DNA from: Nostoc sp. FACHB-110
Lineage (GTDB): Bacteria > Cyanobacteriota > Cyanobacteriia > Cyanobacteriales > Nostocaceae
Length of the DNA stretch: 64,000 bases
Direction of reading: 5' to 3'
Assembly (NCBI RefSeq): GCF_014697425.1
Contig: NZ_JACJRU010000019.1
Span: forward strand, 1 to 64,000
Part shown: piece after piece, positions 24,605-33,296 of the stretch
How the letters are laid out: each line of letters opens with the position of its first letter
Numbering within the stretch: position 1 is the stretch's first letter
The notes under the pieces: model-generated
The model's input: the letters and a program-made list of their open reading frames with translations, nothing else
Told to the model about the DNA's origin: nothing
The model's database searches: none
Position numbers and translations under genes: made by a program

Positions 24605-25517
24605 CTAATTTGGTAATTGGTCAGGGTCTATTCCTAACGCTCTTAATTGTGCAGCTAATTGTTCAGCCCTTTGTTCTGCCGTTTGGGCGCGTTCTTCGGC
24701 AATTAAGGCGCGTTGTTCAGCAGCTTGAGCGCGTTCTGCACCCGTAAGCAAAACAGGCGTTGCATCAATGCGGGATGAATTGAGATGTTTAACAAAAATA
24801 AAATATTGATTCTTCGCGCCTTTGCGCGGCAGTCGCTTCAAGTCGGCAGAGCCGCCCAACGCGCTGCCTTGCCTTTGCGCGAAACAAAAAACATCCCACT
24901 AATCAGCAATGCCGCAAAACATTTCCTTCAATATCACACCAACGCAGCCAAATATCTTGTTTACCCTCAAACACACCTTCCCAGAGAGTTAAACCTAAAC
25001 CAACTTCTGCTAACCAACTCGTGTCCATTTCGACATAATGCCTCACTGCTAACTGATAAGTGCGTAGTATCTCATCTCCTAAAAGTTGCAGTGGGTCAAA
25101 AACAGCGTAATAACCTACCGCCATCCGGGCATAGTCCTGTAACTTACTACCTAATTCATTACCTTCGCGGTTGGAGACAATTTCAATTACGACATCCGGG
25201 GCTTTCCCAAACTCCCAGGTAAAATAAGTCCGGTTCTTTTTTTGTTGCCAGTCATCTGGCATAGTCACATCTAAGCTCAAGAAGACATCTGGGACTAAGG
25301 GCGGTAAACCAATACTATAGAAAACTCCCGCATTAGCAGCTACAATAAATCTTTCGGAACCTGTGGGACGATTCCAAGAGGTGTATAAAACTTCGGTTAA
25401 CAAACGCTGTTGTTTTTCCAAGCGAAAGTTATCCACAGGGGTATCATCTTCAATAACGATGTGGCTGATGTCTGGCGCGGGAGCTAGGTTTTCTGATGAT
25501 ACAGCTTCTTGAACCAT
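24605..25517 (-). pseudogene. Uma2 family endonuclease gene interrupted by MITE-like element
   Basis: The gene starts at 25517 and codes a Uma2 (DUF820) PD-(D/E)XK-like domain: PDVFLSLDVTMPDDW, APDVVIEIVSNREGNE, and a YYAVFDP strand. At GNVL the frame enters an inserted element and stops after RHC (24903), leaving 204 residues. Beyond the insertion the original frame resumes as LLTGAERAQAAEQRA and a coiled-coil end DPDQLPN (stop at 24605). Removing the element and one copy of the 8-bp duplication restores a 248-residue frame. The nuclease-like core may still be made, but without its coiled-coil tail. Confidence 0.85.
24756..24913. mobile_element. 158-bp MITE-like insertion with 8-bp target duplication
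   Basis: The 8-mer GCAAAACA occurs at 24748-24755 and 24914-24921, exactly flanking the element. The ends are imperfect 22-bp inverted repeats (GGCGTTGC......GGGATG and complement of CATCCC......GCAATGCC). The interior contains further opposing GC-rich segments around CTTTGCGCGG and CCTTTGCGCG. It has no transposase and must have moved in trans. Excision in silico, leaving one GCAAAACA, restores the Uma2 reading frame. Confidence 0.85.
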
Positions 25518-25618
25518 ATAAAGCGATCGCCTCCTCCATCAGTTAGTCTTTTCTATACTTTAATAGAATAGAGATATAAACCAAGCATATTTAATCACGC
25601 TAATTAAGCACAATTCCC

Positions 25619-26983
25619 ATGACCACTTCTAAACGCCGCTATCACATTACTACATTCGGTTGCCAAATGAATAAAGCCGACTCAGAGCGCATGGCTGGCA
25701 TTTTAGAAGACATGGGCTTTGAGTTTTCCGAAGATCCCAATCATGCAGATGTAATTCTCTACAATACCTGCACCATTCGAGATAACGCCGAACAAAAGGT
25801 ATACTCTTACCTCGGCAGACAAGCCAAGCGCAAACACGAACAACCAGATTTAACTTTAGTCGTGGCTGGTTGCGTCGCTCAACAAGAAGGCGAAGCATTA
25901 CTACGCCGCGTTCCCGAATTAGATTTGGTTATGGGGCCACAGCACGCCAACCGCCTGAAAGATTTGCTGGAATCAGTATTTGGCGGTAATCAAGTTGTCG
26001 CCACTGAACCAGTGCATATTATGGAAGACATCACCCAGCCGCGCCGAGACAGCAAAGTTACCGCCTGGGTGAATGTGATTTACGGTTGTAACGAACGCTG
26101 TACTTATTGCGTAGTTCCCAACGTGCGTGGTGTAGAACAGTCCCGCACCCCCGAAGCCATCCGCGCCGAAATGGAAGAATTAGGCAGACAAGGTTACAAG
26201 GAAGTAACTTTACTCGGTCAAAATATTGACGCTTACGGTCGAGATTTACCAGGAGTCACACCAGAAGGACGACATCTGCACACCTTCACAGATTTACTTT
26301 ATTACGTCCATGATGTGCCGGGAGTAGAAAGGCTAAGATTTGCTACCAGTCACCCCCGTTATTTTACGGAAAGGTTAATCAAAGCTTGTGCTGAGTTACC
26401 CAAGGTATGCGAACACTTCCATATTCCTTTCCAGTCTGGGGATAACGATGTCTTAAAAGCGATGTCACGGGGTTACACCCAAGAAAAATATCGCCGCATC
26501 ATTGATACAATTCGCAAGTATATGCCGGATGCGTCAATTAGTGCAGATGCGATTGTTGGTTTCCCTGGTGAGACAGAAGCACAGTTTGAGAATACCTTGA
26601 AATTGGTGGAAGATATTGGTTTTGACCAATTAAATACAGCCGCCTATTCTCCACGCCCCGGCACACCTGCGGCATTATGGGAAAATCAACTGAGTGAAGA
26701 GGTGAAAAGCGATCGCCTACAAAGATTAAATCATTTAGTGGCGATTAAAGCAGCCGAGCGATCGCAGCGTTATTTTGGTCGCATCGAAGAAGTATTAGTC
26801 GAAGACCAAAACCCCAAAGATAAAACTCAAGTCATGGGACGCACAGGCGGAAATCGTCTGACATTTTTTACAGGCGATATTAATGAATTAAAAGGGCAAT
26901 TGGTGAAAGTAAAAATCACCGAAGTTCGCGCTTTTAGCTTGACTGGTGAACCGATAGAAGCGCGGCAAGCTTTGACAGTTTAA
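25619..26983 (+). CDS. miaB: tRNA-2-methylthio-N6-dimethylallyladenosine synthase MiaB
   Basis: A 454-residue radical SAM methylthiotransferase. The N-terminal UPF0004 domain has cysteines in TTFGCQMNKADS (Cys15), NTCTIRDNAE (Cys51) and VVAGCVAQQEG (Cys85) for one 4Fe-4S cluster. The radical SAM motif is YGCNERCTYCVVP (Cys157/161/164). A C-terminal TRAM domain (about 380-450) ends the protein. It adds the methylthio group to i6A37 of tRNAs reading UNN codons. Length and all motifs are standard. Divergent from the interrupted Uma2 gene. Confidence 0.96.
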   Translation: MTTSKRRYHITTFGCQMNKADSERMAGILEDMGFEFSEDPNHADVILYNTCTIRDNAEQKVYSYLGRQAKRKHEQPDLTLVVAGCVAQQEGEALLRRVPELDLVMGPQHANRLKDLLESVFGGNQVVATEPVHIMEDITQPRRDSKVTAWVNVIYGCNERCTYCVVPNVRGVEQSRTPEAIRAEMEELGRQGYKEVTLLGQNIDAYGRDLPGVTPEGRHLHTFTDLLYYVHDVPGVERLRFATSHPRYFTERLIKACAELPKVCEHFHIPFQSGDNDVLKAMSRGYTQEKYRRIIDTIRKYMPDASISADAIVGFPGETEAQFENTLKLVEDIGFDQLNTAAYSPRPGTPAALWENQLSEEVKSDRLQRLNHLVAIKAAERSQRYFGRIEEVLVEDQNPKDKTQVMGRTGGNRLTFFTGDINELKGQLVKVKITEVRAFSLTGEPIEARQALTV

Positions 26984-27052
26984 GTGAATGTACACCACAC
27001 TGAAAATTTCAAGTGAAGAGAAACTTAGGCAGAAAATACACATAGACATTAA

Positions 27053-27445
27053 ATGATTAACTTTACCGAGATTCCTCACGATACTGATGATTGGGAGCTA
27101 TTTTCTAGGGATCTTCTTCAGTCAATGGGTATGCACATCGAAACACCACCTGATCGTGGTTCAGATCATGGTAGAGATATTCTCGTGACTGAAACACTTT
27201 CAGGTACTCTAGCCAATGTGCGGCTAAGGTGGCTTGTAAGTTGTAAACATTTTGCTGGTTCGCAGCGTTCCGTTACCGAAAATGATGAACAAAATCTTTT
27301 AGAGCGTGTTAAAGGTTTCAAGGCTGATGGCTTTATCGGTGTATATTCTACACTCGCGTCATCAGGCCTAAATCATCGTTTGGAGCAACTGAGAAATAAC
27401 CCTGATCCATCAATTGGAATTAAAGATTATAAAAAAAAGTTTTAA
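27053..27445 (+). pseudogene. Truncated Mrr-type restriction endonuclease-like protein
   Basis: A 130-residue protein beginning WELFSRDLLQSMGM and carrying GSDHGRDILV...WLVSCKHFAGS, the D...(C/E)xK core of Mrr-type PD-(D/E)XK nucleases (here SCK, as in several Mrr relatives). After KDYKKKF the frame ends in a run of eight adenines, and a different frame reads MSEEEFQQMKEIRFL to another stop at about 27497, suggesting frameshift or truncation. Next to a ParDE module. Whether it is functional is doubtful. Confidence 0.6.
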
Positions 27446-27540
27446 GAGCTATGTCTGAAGAAGAATTTCAACAAATGAAAGAAATTAGGTTTTTATAATT
27501 ATTATTTATTATACTATATAAAAAGCTAGAAAAAGGTTAT

Positions 27541-27810
27541 ATGAATAGTATTACATTAACCTCCAATCAAGAACAATTAATTCAAAATTTACTAGCCACA
27601 GGTAAATTTAATAATGTCAGCGAAGTAATTCAGGCTGCATTGTCACTTTTAGAACAAGAAACCATTGCAGATCAAGCATGGCTTGATGAAACGCGTATTC
27701 TTATTGATGAAGGTATAGCATCATTAGAGAATGGTGAAGGAATTGACGGGGAGACTTTTGTTAATAATTTATTAACAAATTTACAAAATATTAAAGAGTC
27801 TCAGAAATGA
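27541..27810 (+). CDS. ParD-family antitoxin
   Basis: An 89-residue protein with the ParD layout: an N-terminal ribbon-helix-helix (ITLTSNQEQLIQNLLATGKF, NNVSEVIQAALSLLEQE) and an acidic C-terminal helix that would clamp the toxin (DQAWLDETRILIDEGIASLENGEG). The last four bases overlap the start of the toxin gene (ATGA). RHH antitoxins repress their own operon. Family assignment is good; specific ParD versus related CC2985-type naming is not resolved. Confidence 0.85.
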   Translation: MNSITLTSNQEQLIQNLLATGKFNNVSEVIQAALSLLEQETIADQAWLDETRILIDEGIASLENGEGIDGETFVNNLLTNLQNIKESQK

Positions 27811-28109
27811 GCAAGTATATTATTTCATTACCTGCATCTCGTGATTTACAACAGATTTCTGAATACTTCGCCATCGAAAATGTTGAAGCAGGAGAACGAT
27901 TACTGCAAGAGTTTAATCAAAAATGCAAACAACTTGTTAATTTTCCTAAGATGGGAAAAAAATATGAAGATTTACGGGCTGGCTTACGAGGTATTCCACT
28001 AGATGGCTATATAATTTTCTACCAAAATATGAATGAGAATATTGAAATAGTCAGAGTTGTTAGTGGTAGAAGAAATCTCAAATCACTATTTGAAAATCAA
28101 GAAGATTAG
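27807..28109 (+). CDS. ParE/RelE-superfamily toxin
   Basis: A 100-residue protein with the ParE fold pattern: YIISLPASRDLQQISEYFAIENVEAGERLL, FPKMGKKYEDLRAGLRGIPLDGYIIFYQ and IEIVRVVSGRRNLKSLF. The GLRGIPLDGYIIFY and VSGRRN(L) segments are hallmark positions. ParE toxins poison DNA gyrase, whereas RelE relatives cut mRNA; sequence reading favours ParE. The gene overlaps its antitoxin by four bases. Confidence 0.87.
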   Translation: MSKYIISLPASRDLQQISEYFAIENVEAGERLLQEFNQKCKQLVNFPKMGKKYEDLRAGLRGIPLDGYIIFYQNMNENIEIVRVVSGRRNLKSLFENQED

Positions 28110-28369
28110 CGATCGCAAATAATTCCTCCACCATTAATCAACGCTTCATTTATTCCAGTATTTCACAAGCGATCGCTCAACACTGATCAAATCACCCAGC
28201 CACACCAACATTACTAACTAACATGGATGGGGCAAACTCCGAGAAATTATCGCTTATCCTATTGTTGACATCAAGTGCGATCGCTAAATTGCGTTTTGAA
28301 GATTACGAACGTCATACTAAACGCCGCAATTGATGGAAATAATATACTAAAAACAAACTCCACATCTAT
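28110..28369. other. Intergenic region with decayed coding trace
   Basis: About 260 bases with three GCGATCGC octamers. A short frame at about 28222-28332 reads through to LRFEDYERHTKRRN and a stop and may be the end of a lost gene, but it cannot be identified. Confidence 0.35.
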
Positions 28370-30526
28370 TTAGTTGTAATTATTTGCACTTGCGGCAACT
28401 TCTGTATCTTCCACTGTGTTAGTTTCCACAGGTTGAGGTTGGGCTACTTCAATATCAGCACCATTAATAATTACACCTACTAATCCCAGGTCGGCTTCCA
28501 TTAATTGGTCGATCGCTTCACCTAGCATATTTTCTTGGGTATAGTTAGGTCGCGCCACTAAAACTATCCCATCGCTGTAAGGTTGAATTAATAAAGGATC
28601 ATTAGAGTAACTTAAAGGATGCGTATCTAAAATTACCATGTCATAACGTTCTCTTGCATCCTCCATCAATCGCCGCATCTCGCTAGATTCCAGAATTGCC
28701 GCCGATTGACGTACAGGCCCAGGGCTTGGAATGATGTATAAATTTTCAACCTCTGGCACTAGACGAATACAATCGCTCAAGCTCGCATAATAACGCAGTG
28801 GCTCAATAGTGGCTTCAGGGTCAGGAGAAACTTTCAAAGATGCAGCTTGAGAAGGCGAGCGCAAATCTGTTTCCACAATTAAAGTCCGTTTACCCGCACG
28901 CGCAGACGCGACACCCAAATTGTAAGCACTGATTGTTTTTCCTTCTTGACTACCTGTGCTAGCAATTAGCACCACTTTTAAGTCTTTACCACCTAAGCGG
29001 CGTAAATTACTGCGGAATTTTTCATAAAACTCCAAAAACGGAGAATCTGGCGAAAATACTACTGGAATCCTCTCAGGTGCTAGATCATCCACTGGCATTA
29101 AAGGTAGTTCGCCCAGCAAAACGACTTCTCGCTGTTTGAGATTTTCGCGGATATCTTCTTTGGTTTTGAAAGTACCTTCCAAAGAACCTAACAAAAATAT
29201 CACCCCACCCCCTACTAAAAAGCCGAGGAAACCACCAATAGCTAAAGTAGCCGGGACACTCTTAGGTTTCGTTGGTTCAGCCAGGACGCTAGGCGCACGA
29301 GCCACAGTTAAACTACTGACAGTTTCTGCTTCGGCGGTTTTAGAGTCTGTCAGTTTAGCTTGCATTTGGTCGTAAACAGCTTTTTTGAGGGCGACCTCTT
29401 GTTCTAAACGCGATCGCTCTAATTGTTTGTTAGGTATTAAAGAATACTCTTGACGTAATCTTGTCTCTTCCCGGACTTGCTGTGCTAACTGTTGTTGTAG
29501 CGTTTCCCGTTGAGTTTGCAAAGTCACCATCTGATTCGCCAAAGCCTGTCTAGCAGGATCTAAGTTGCTTTGGGCGCGGATACCAGATACATCTCGTGCA
29601 AGCGGGGCTGTAGTTCCACCACCACCAACAACCTCACCAGCGCGTTGCTGAATCAATTCTTCGGTGGCTTGTTTTTGACGTTGCAACTGAATCATAGTAG
29701 GGTGTTCTGGTCGCAAATCTTTCCGTAATAAGGCGATTTGTGATTCTGTTTGATACAGTTGCGATCGCAATTCTGTCAAAATGGGATCAGCACTCAACGC
29801 GGAAGAAACATAAGCTTTATCCACATTTAAGCCCAGCTTTGCTTGTAAACTGCGAAGTTGAGCATCTACCCCAGCAATATTTAATTGAATTTGCCGTTGT
29901 TGGTTCTGGCTAGCAGTTACCGCCGCTAACAAACTACCATTCTCTGCTGATAATATTGCAGGTCTTTCGCGGCGATCGTATTGTTCTAGTTTTTTCTCAG
30001 CTGTTTGCAACTCCAACCGAGCTTGCGGGACTCGTTCTTCAATTTTTTTGATAATCGACGTTAAGCGTGCGGTATTAATGTCACCACTCAGCTTAATCAT
30101 CGCCTGCATCAATTCCTGCACTACCTCTCTAGCCCGCTTATAATCAGTATCTTTATACTTCAATTCAATTAGTGTAGATAACACTTCGCCAGACTTGCCT
30201 TTTTCTGGTAGTTTTAGTGCTACATTTGTGCCAATAGTTTTCGGTTTAATACTGAGTTTTGTCGCTACAGTTTCAATAATTTGATCGGAAAGCAACGCCG
30301 CTTCGCTTAATTCTTGTCCTTGTTGCTGAATCTCATTTCCTGTGGCTGAAAATGAGACTGGGGGACGATTGTAGGTCAGTGCGCCATCTGCTACATAGTT
30401 AGTTGGTGGATCTGGCTGTACAGCAACCACCGTTGACCCTGCAACAATTAAAGCAAAACTAGCTAGTCCAATCCATTTGTACTTCTCAAAAGCAATTAAA
30501 TAACGCTTAACAATTGGTGGGGTCAT
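28370..30526 (-). CDS. Wzz/Wzc-GumC-like exopolysaccharide chain-length and export protein
   Basis: A 718-residue inner-membrane protein. Membrane helices at about 18-36 and 425-447 flank a large periplasmic region with long coiled coils (about 150-400), the Wzz fold. The C-terminal cytoplasmic domain is a BY-kinase-like P-loop ATPase: VVLIASTGSQEGKTISAYNL (Walker A) and TLIVETDLRSP (Walker A'), then DMVILDTHP. The extreme C-terminus has a single tyrosine (NNYN) instead of the tyrosine cluster of true Wzc, so autophosphorylation control may be reduced. It precedes the OPX gene... read on the minus strand the OPX gene (30851-32254) is upstream and the two form the export pair. Confidence 0.88.
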   Translation of the reverse strand: MTPPIVKRYLIAFEKYKWIGLASFALIVAGSTVVAVQPDPPTNYVADGALTYNRPPVSFSATGNEIQQQGQELSEAALLSDQIIETVATKLSIKPKTIGTNVALKLPEKGKSGEVLSTLIELKYKDTDYKRAREVVQELMQAMIKLSGDINTARLTSIIKKIEERVPQARLELQTAEKKLEQYDRRERPAILSAENGSLLAAVTASQNQQRQIQLNIAGVDAQLRSLQAKLGLNVDKAYVSSALSADPILTELRSQLYQTESQIALLRKDLRPEHPTMIQLQRQKQATEELIQQRAGEVVGGGGTTAPLARDVSGIRAQSNLDPARQALANQMVTLQTQRETLQQQLAQQVREETRLRQEYSLIPNKQLERSRLEQEVALKKAVYDQMQAKLTDSKTAEAETVSSLTVARAPSVLAEPTKPKSVPATLAIGGFLGFLVGGGVIFLLGSLEGTFKTKEDIRENLKQREVVLLGELPLMPVDDLAPERIPVVFSPDSPFLEFYEKFRSNLRRLGGKDLKVVLIASTGSQEGKTISAYNLGVASARAGKRTLIVETDLRSPSQAASLKVSPDPEATIEPLRYYASLSDCIRLVPEVENLYIIPSPGPVRQSAAILESSEMRRLMEDARERYDMVILDTHPLSYSNDPLLIQPYSDGIVLVARPNYTQENMLGEAIDQLMEADLGLVGVIINGADIEVAQPQPVETNTVEDTEVAASANNYN

Positions 30527-30850
30527 AGCAGAGGCACATATAAAGCGAGAAAATTGTGGTTAATACTCAATGGTCAACGCTTAACAGCTAATAGTCAAGA
30601 ATGATTAGTTATTTGTTAAAAATTAGTCTTTAGTTTTTCCGCAATTACAAACCAATACATAAGTCTTTCGTAATCAAGATAACCTGAAATAGTTACTTAT
30701 GACAAATCACCAACGATCGCCTGAACTAATGACCTTGATTGCTACTTACTCAGAGACTGGCAGAAAATCAAATATCTCATTTTCGAGAGGAGATATTTTT
30801 CTGTTTCTCCCTACACCCTGACTGCTCCCCAGAATATGATTGACACCGAA
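30527..30850. other. Intergenic region between Wzc-like and OPX genes
   Basis: A 324-bp AT-rich gap without recognisable genes. It contains TTAACAGCTAATAGTCAAG-type degenerate repeat sequence near 30580 and a GAAAATCA/…TTTTCGAGAGGAG run. It may carry a separate promoter for the Wzc-like gene. Confidence 0.45.
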
Positions 30851-32254
30851 CTACCTACTACCACCACCTAAGAAATCAAAGAAGCGGATAAAACTTTGGA
30901 CATCAAAGAAAGGCCGAGTAATTGTACTAAAGAGATTGGTAATTCTACTAACTAAATTACGTCCAACCACAATCACATCGTTATCTTGCAGTGGGACATT
31001 TTGAGCAATATCACCAGAAAGAGCTTTTTTCGCATCTAGTTTTTGAGTGACTGCACGGCCTCTTTCTTGGTCAAAACGAACTAAAGCAATATCTCGGAGG
31101 TTAGCTGTATCTAAATTAATTCCCCCCAAAGCATCAACAAAAGTACTTCCATTGGGCAGCGTTTGGGTGACTAAGCCACCACCAGCATAATTTAACACCC
31201 GGACTCTGATTTGGGGTACAGCTAAAGTAGAACGAGATATTAAATTGCGATCGTAACCATCTTCGTTGCCAATTTCCCGACGTGGCACAATTAAAGCATC
31301 ACCATCTTGCAAACGCAAATTCGGCACTGTGCCACCATTTTGCAAAGCTCCATACAAATCAATATTTTGGGAAATTACCGAACCATCCAGCAACTTCCGC
31401 CGGACTTGCACCTGGCGTAAGTCGGCGTTCATCGTAGAACCACCAGCAACAATTAAAGCATCCGCCACTCTGGGAGTCGCCGAACCAATAGTATAAATAC
31501 CTGGACGAAAGACTTCTCCACTAATTGTAACTTGTACCTGTCGCGGCGCAACCAAAGATACAGCGATCGCTGGATCTGGCATCACCTTACTTAAAGCCAG
31601 ACGAATTTTTTCTTGCGCTTCAGTTAAACTCAATCCTTGGATTGAGACAACACCTACTTGTGGTACAACAATATTTCCTTCGGGACTGACTTGGGCTTGA
31701 AAACTCAAATCAGGACGCGGCCCAGTCAAAGACAACACAATCACAGGATTAATAACATAACGATTGAGTAAAAAGCGAATCTTTTCCTGGGCTTCCGACA
31801 AAGTTAAACCTTCTAGTGAAACAGTACCTAGCAATGGCACGATAATGTTACCCTCAGGATTGACTGAAGCTTGAAAAGTTAAATCTGGAAAGCGTTGGAC
31901 AACAACACTAATCAAATCTCCTGAACCTAAGCGGTAAGCACCCGTAGGCTTTTGAAACACAACACTAATTCCATCACCTGGCCCAAGAAGATAACGGTTA
32001 AGCTGGGAAGATTCGCTATTATCACTCCCTGGTTGAACATCAGCGTTAGGCGGTGGCGAGGGAGGCTGTAGGGGTAGTTGATTGACGGGATTTATTGGTG
32101 GTTGCGTTGGCAGTTGCCCTGGCGATGTCTCTGGTTTTGGTAAAGTTTGAGCGATGACAGGCTGCACAGTGTTTATGAGGAAAACACTGGACTGAAAACT
32201 CACAAAACACAGGACGCTGAATGCACGCAAATAATAATGGGAAGCTATGAACAT
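30851..32254 (-). CDS. Polysaccharide export outer-membrane protein (OPX, SLBB domains)
   Basis: A 467-residue exported protein. After a signal peptide (about 1-35) comes a proline-rich linker, then the Poly_export domain, then SLBB domains (VQVTISGEVFRPGIYTIGSA near 235 and a second near 335). The polysaccharide export segment is duplicated: RFPDLTFQASVNPEGNIIVP...GTVSLEGLTLSEAQEKI and RPDLSFQAQVSPEGNIVVP...GVVSIQGLSLTEAQEKI. A partial LLGPGDGISVVFQKPTGAYR / LGSGDLISVVVQRF repeat precedes them. It forms the outer-membrane channel for exopolysaccharide with the Wzc-like protein. Confidence 0.9.
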   Translation of the reverse strand: MFIASHYYLRAFSVLCFVSFQSSVFLINTVQPVIAQTLPKPETSPGQLPTQPPINPVNQLPLQPPSPPPNADVQPGSDNSESSQLNRYLLGPGDGISVVFQKPTGAYRLGSGDLISVVVQRFPDLTFQASVNPEGNIIVPLLGTVSLEGLTLSEAQEKIRFLLNRYVINPVIVLSLTGPRPDLSFQAQVSPEGNIVVPQVGVVSIQGLSLTEAQEKIRLALSKVMPDPAIAVSLVAPRQVQVTISGEVFRPGIYTIGSATPRVADALIVAGGSTMNADLRQVQVRRKLLDGSVISQNIDLYGALQNGGTVPNLRLQDGDALIVPRREIGNEDGYDRNLISRSTLAVPQIRVRVLNYAGGGLVTQTLPNGSTFVDALGGINLDTANLRDIALVRFDQERGRAVTQKLDAKKALSGDIAQNVPLQDNDVIVVGRNLVSRITNLFSTITRPFFDVQSFIRFFDFLGGGSR

Positions 32255-32380
32255 TAGTGCAGTAAAGCTGAATGCATAATTTGTTCCGCCGAGTCGTTAT
32301 TTTACTCTGAAAATCACTTCTATGCTTTTTTGATTGCAGAATTACTCGCGGTAGTTAATTGTTGACAGTTTTAAACTAGG

Positions 32381-33100
32381 CTATAGATGTTTTGCCATCA
32401 ATGTAGTTTGTACTGTTTCACCCAAAGATTGAGCTAAAGGCCAAGTAGTTTCCACTTCTCCTAAAGGTTCCATAGGTAACATAACGCTGACAGCAACCCA
32501 GGGTACACGATGTTTTTGTAATTGCGCCAATTGATCTGCTACAAACCAACGTAATGGTGAAGGATCTCCACCTGTGGCAAAAGCATACCATTGCAAAACA
32601 GCAAAGGTATCTTGCTGGGTAGAAGCCCGAAAAAACCTAGCTTTGATTGGTATTTCGGCATTTAAGCTAGAATTTTGGGATTTAACTTGAAATTCTACAG
32701 TGCGTTCTTGGGCTACATCCCATTTTCCCCAACGCAACTTTCCCCAGCCATTAATTTCTGTCCATTCTACTTCAGGTTGATCTTTTGGCCCATTTTGTGG
32801 CAGTAAAAGCATGATTGCTTGGGTGGGGGAAGTTGCTTGTTTGAGAACTTGTAATGACCATTTATGTTCGCCAACTTGCTGTTCTACTTGTTCTACTGTT
32901 TGCCAACCAGGAATGGGTAATCCCGTTTTCCGTATTTTTCTTAATTCTTTGAGGGTGGTGACAGGTGGTGGCTGTTTCCATTGCCAGCGTCCTGTGAAGT
33001 ATCCGGGTACTCCTCCTAGTCCTAAAAGCAGTAGTAATAATACAAGTACTACTATATAAGACAATTGTTTTTCTTTGAGAACCTTAGATAAGGAAAGCAT
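32381..33100 (-). CDS. Cyanoexosortase A system-associated protein
   Basis: A 239-residue protein with one N-terminal membrane helix (about 14-36: YIVVLVLLLLLLGLGGVPG) and a periplasmic domain with WKQPPPVTTLKELRKIRKTG, LPIPGWQTVEQVEQQVGEHKW, and PLRWFVADQLAQLQKHRVPWVAVS. This matches the small protein regularly encoded next to cyanoexosortase A, related in shape to EpsI-type proteins. It follows the exosortase gene at 33297-34199 on the same strand. Its biochemical role is unknown; probably assists sorting or polysaccharide maturation. Confidence 0.85.
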   Translation of the reverse strand: MLSLSKVLKEKQLSYIVVLVLLLLLLGLGGVPGYFTGRWQWKQPPPVTTLKELRKIRKTGLPIPGWQTVEQVEQQVGEHKWSLQVLKQATSPTQAIMLLLPQNGPKDQPEVEWTEINGWGKLRWGKWDVAQERTVEFQVKSQNSSLNAEIPIKARFFRASTQQDTFAVLQWYAFATGGDPSPLRWFVADQLAQLQKHRVPWVAVSVMLPMEPLGEVETTWPLAQSLGETVQTTLMAKHL

Positions 33101-33296
33101 TAGTAAAATTGGGAATATTTACGCAAAATTCTACTTAAAAAATGACTCTCTGAGTTCAGTAAAAGTAGCCATCTCCTCTAGCTAGAAGTGCGCTTGTGCT
33201 GAGGAACAGTCAAACTGTTCTTGAAGCAGACTTTTATGAATTATGGTGTGCCTACTTCATCACGGTTACTTTAAAAGAGATTTTGATGCTCTTTGT

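Noticed and set aside
24785..25222. 145-codon plus-strand frame
   Set aside because: It is antisense to the interrupted Uma2 gene and spans the MITE.
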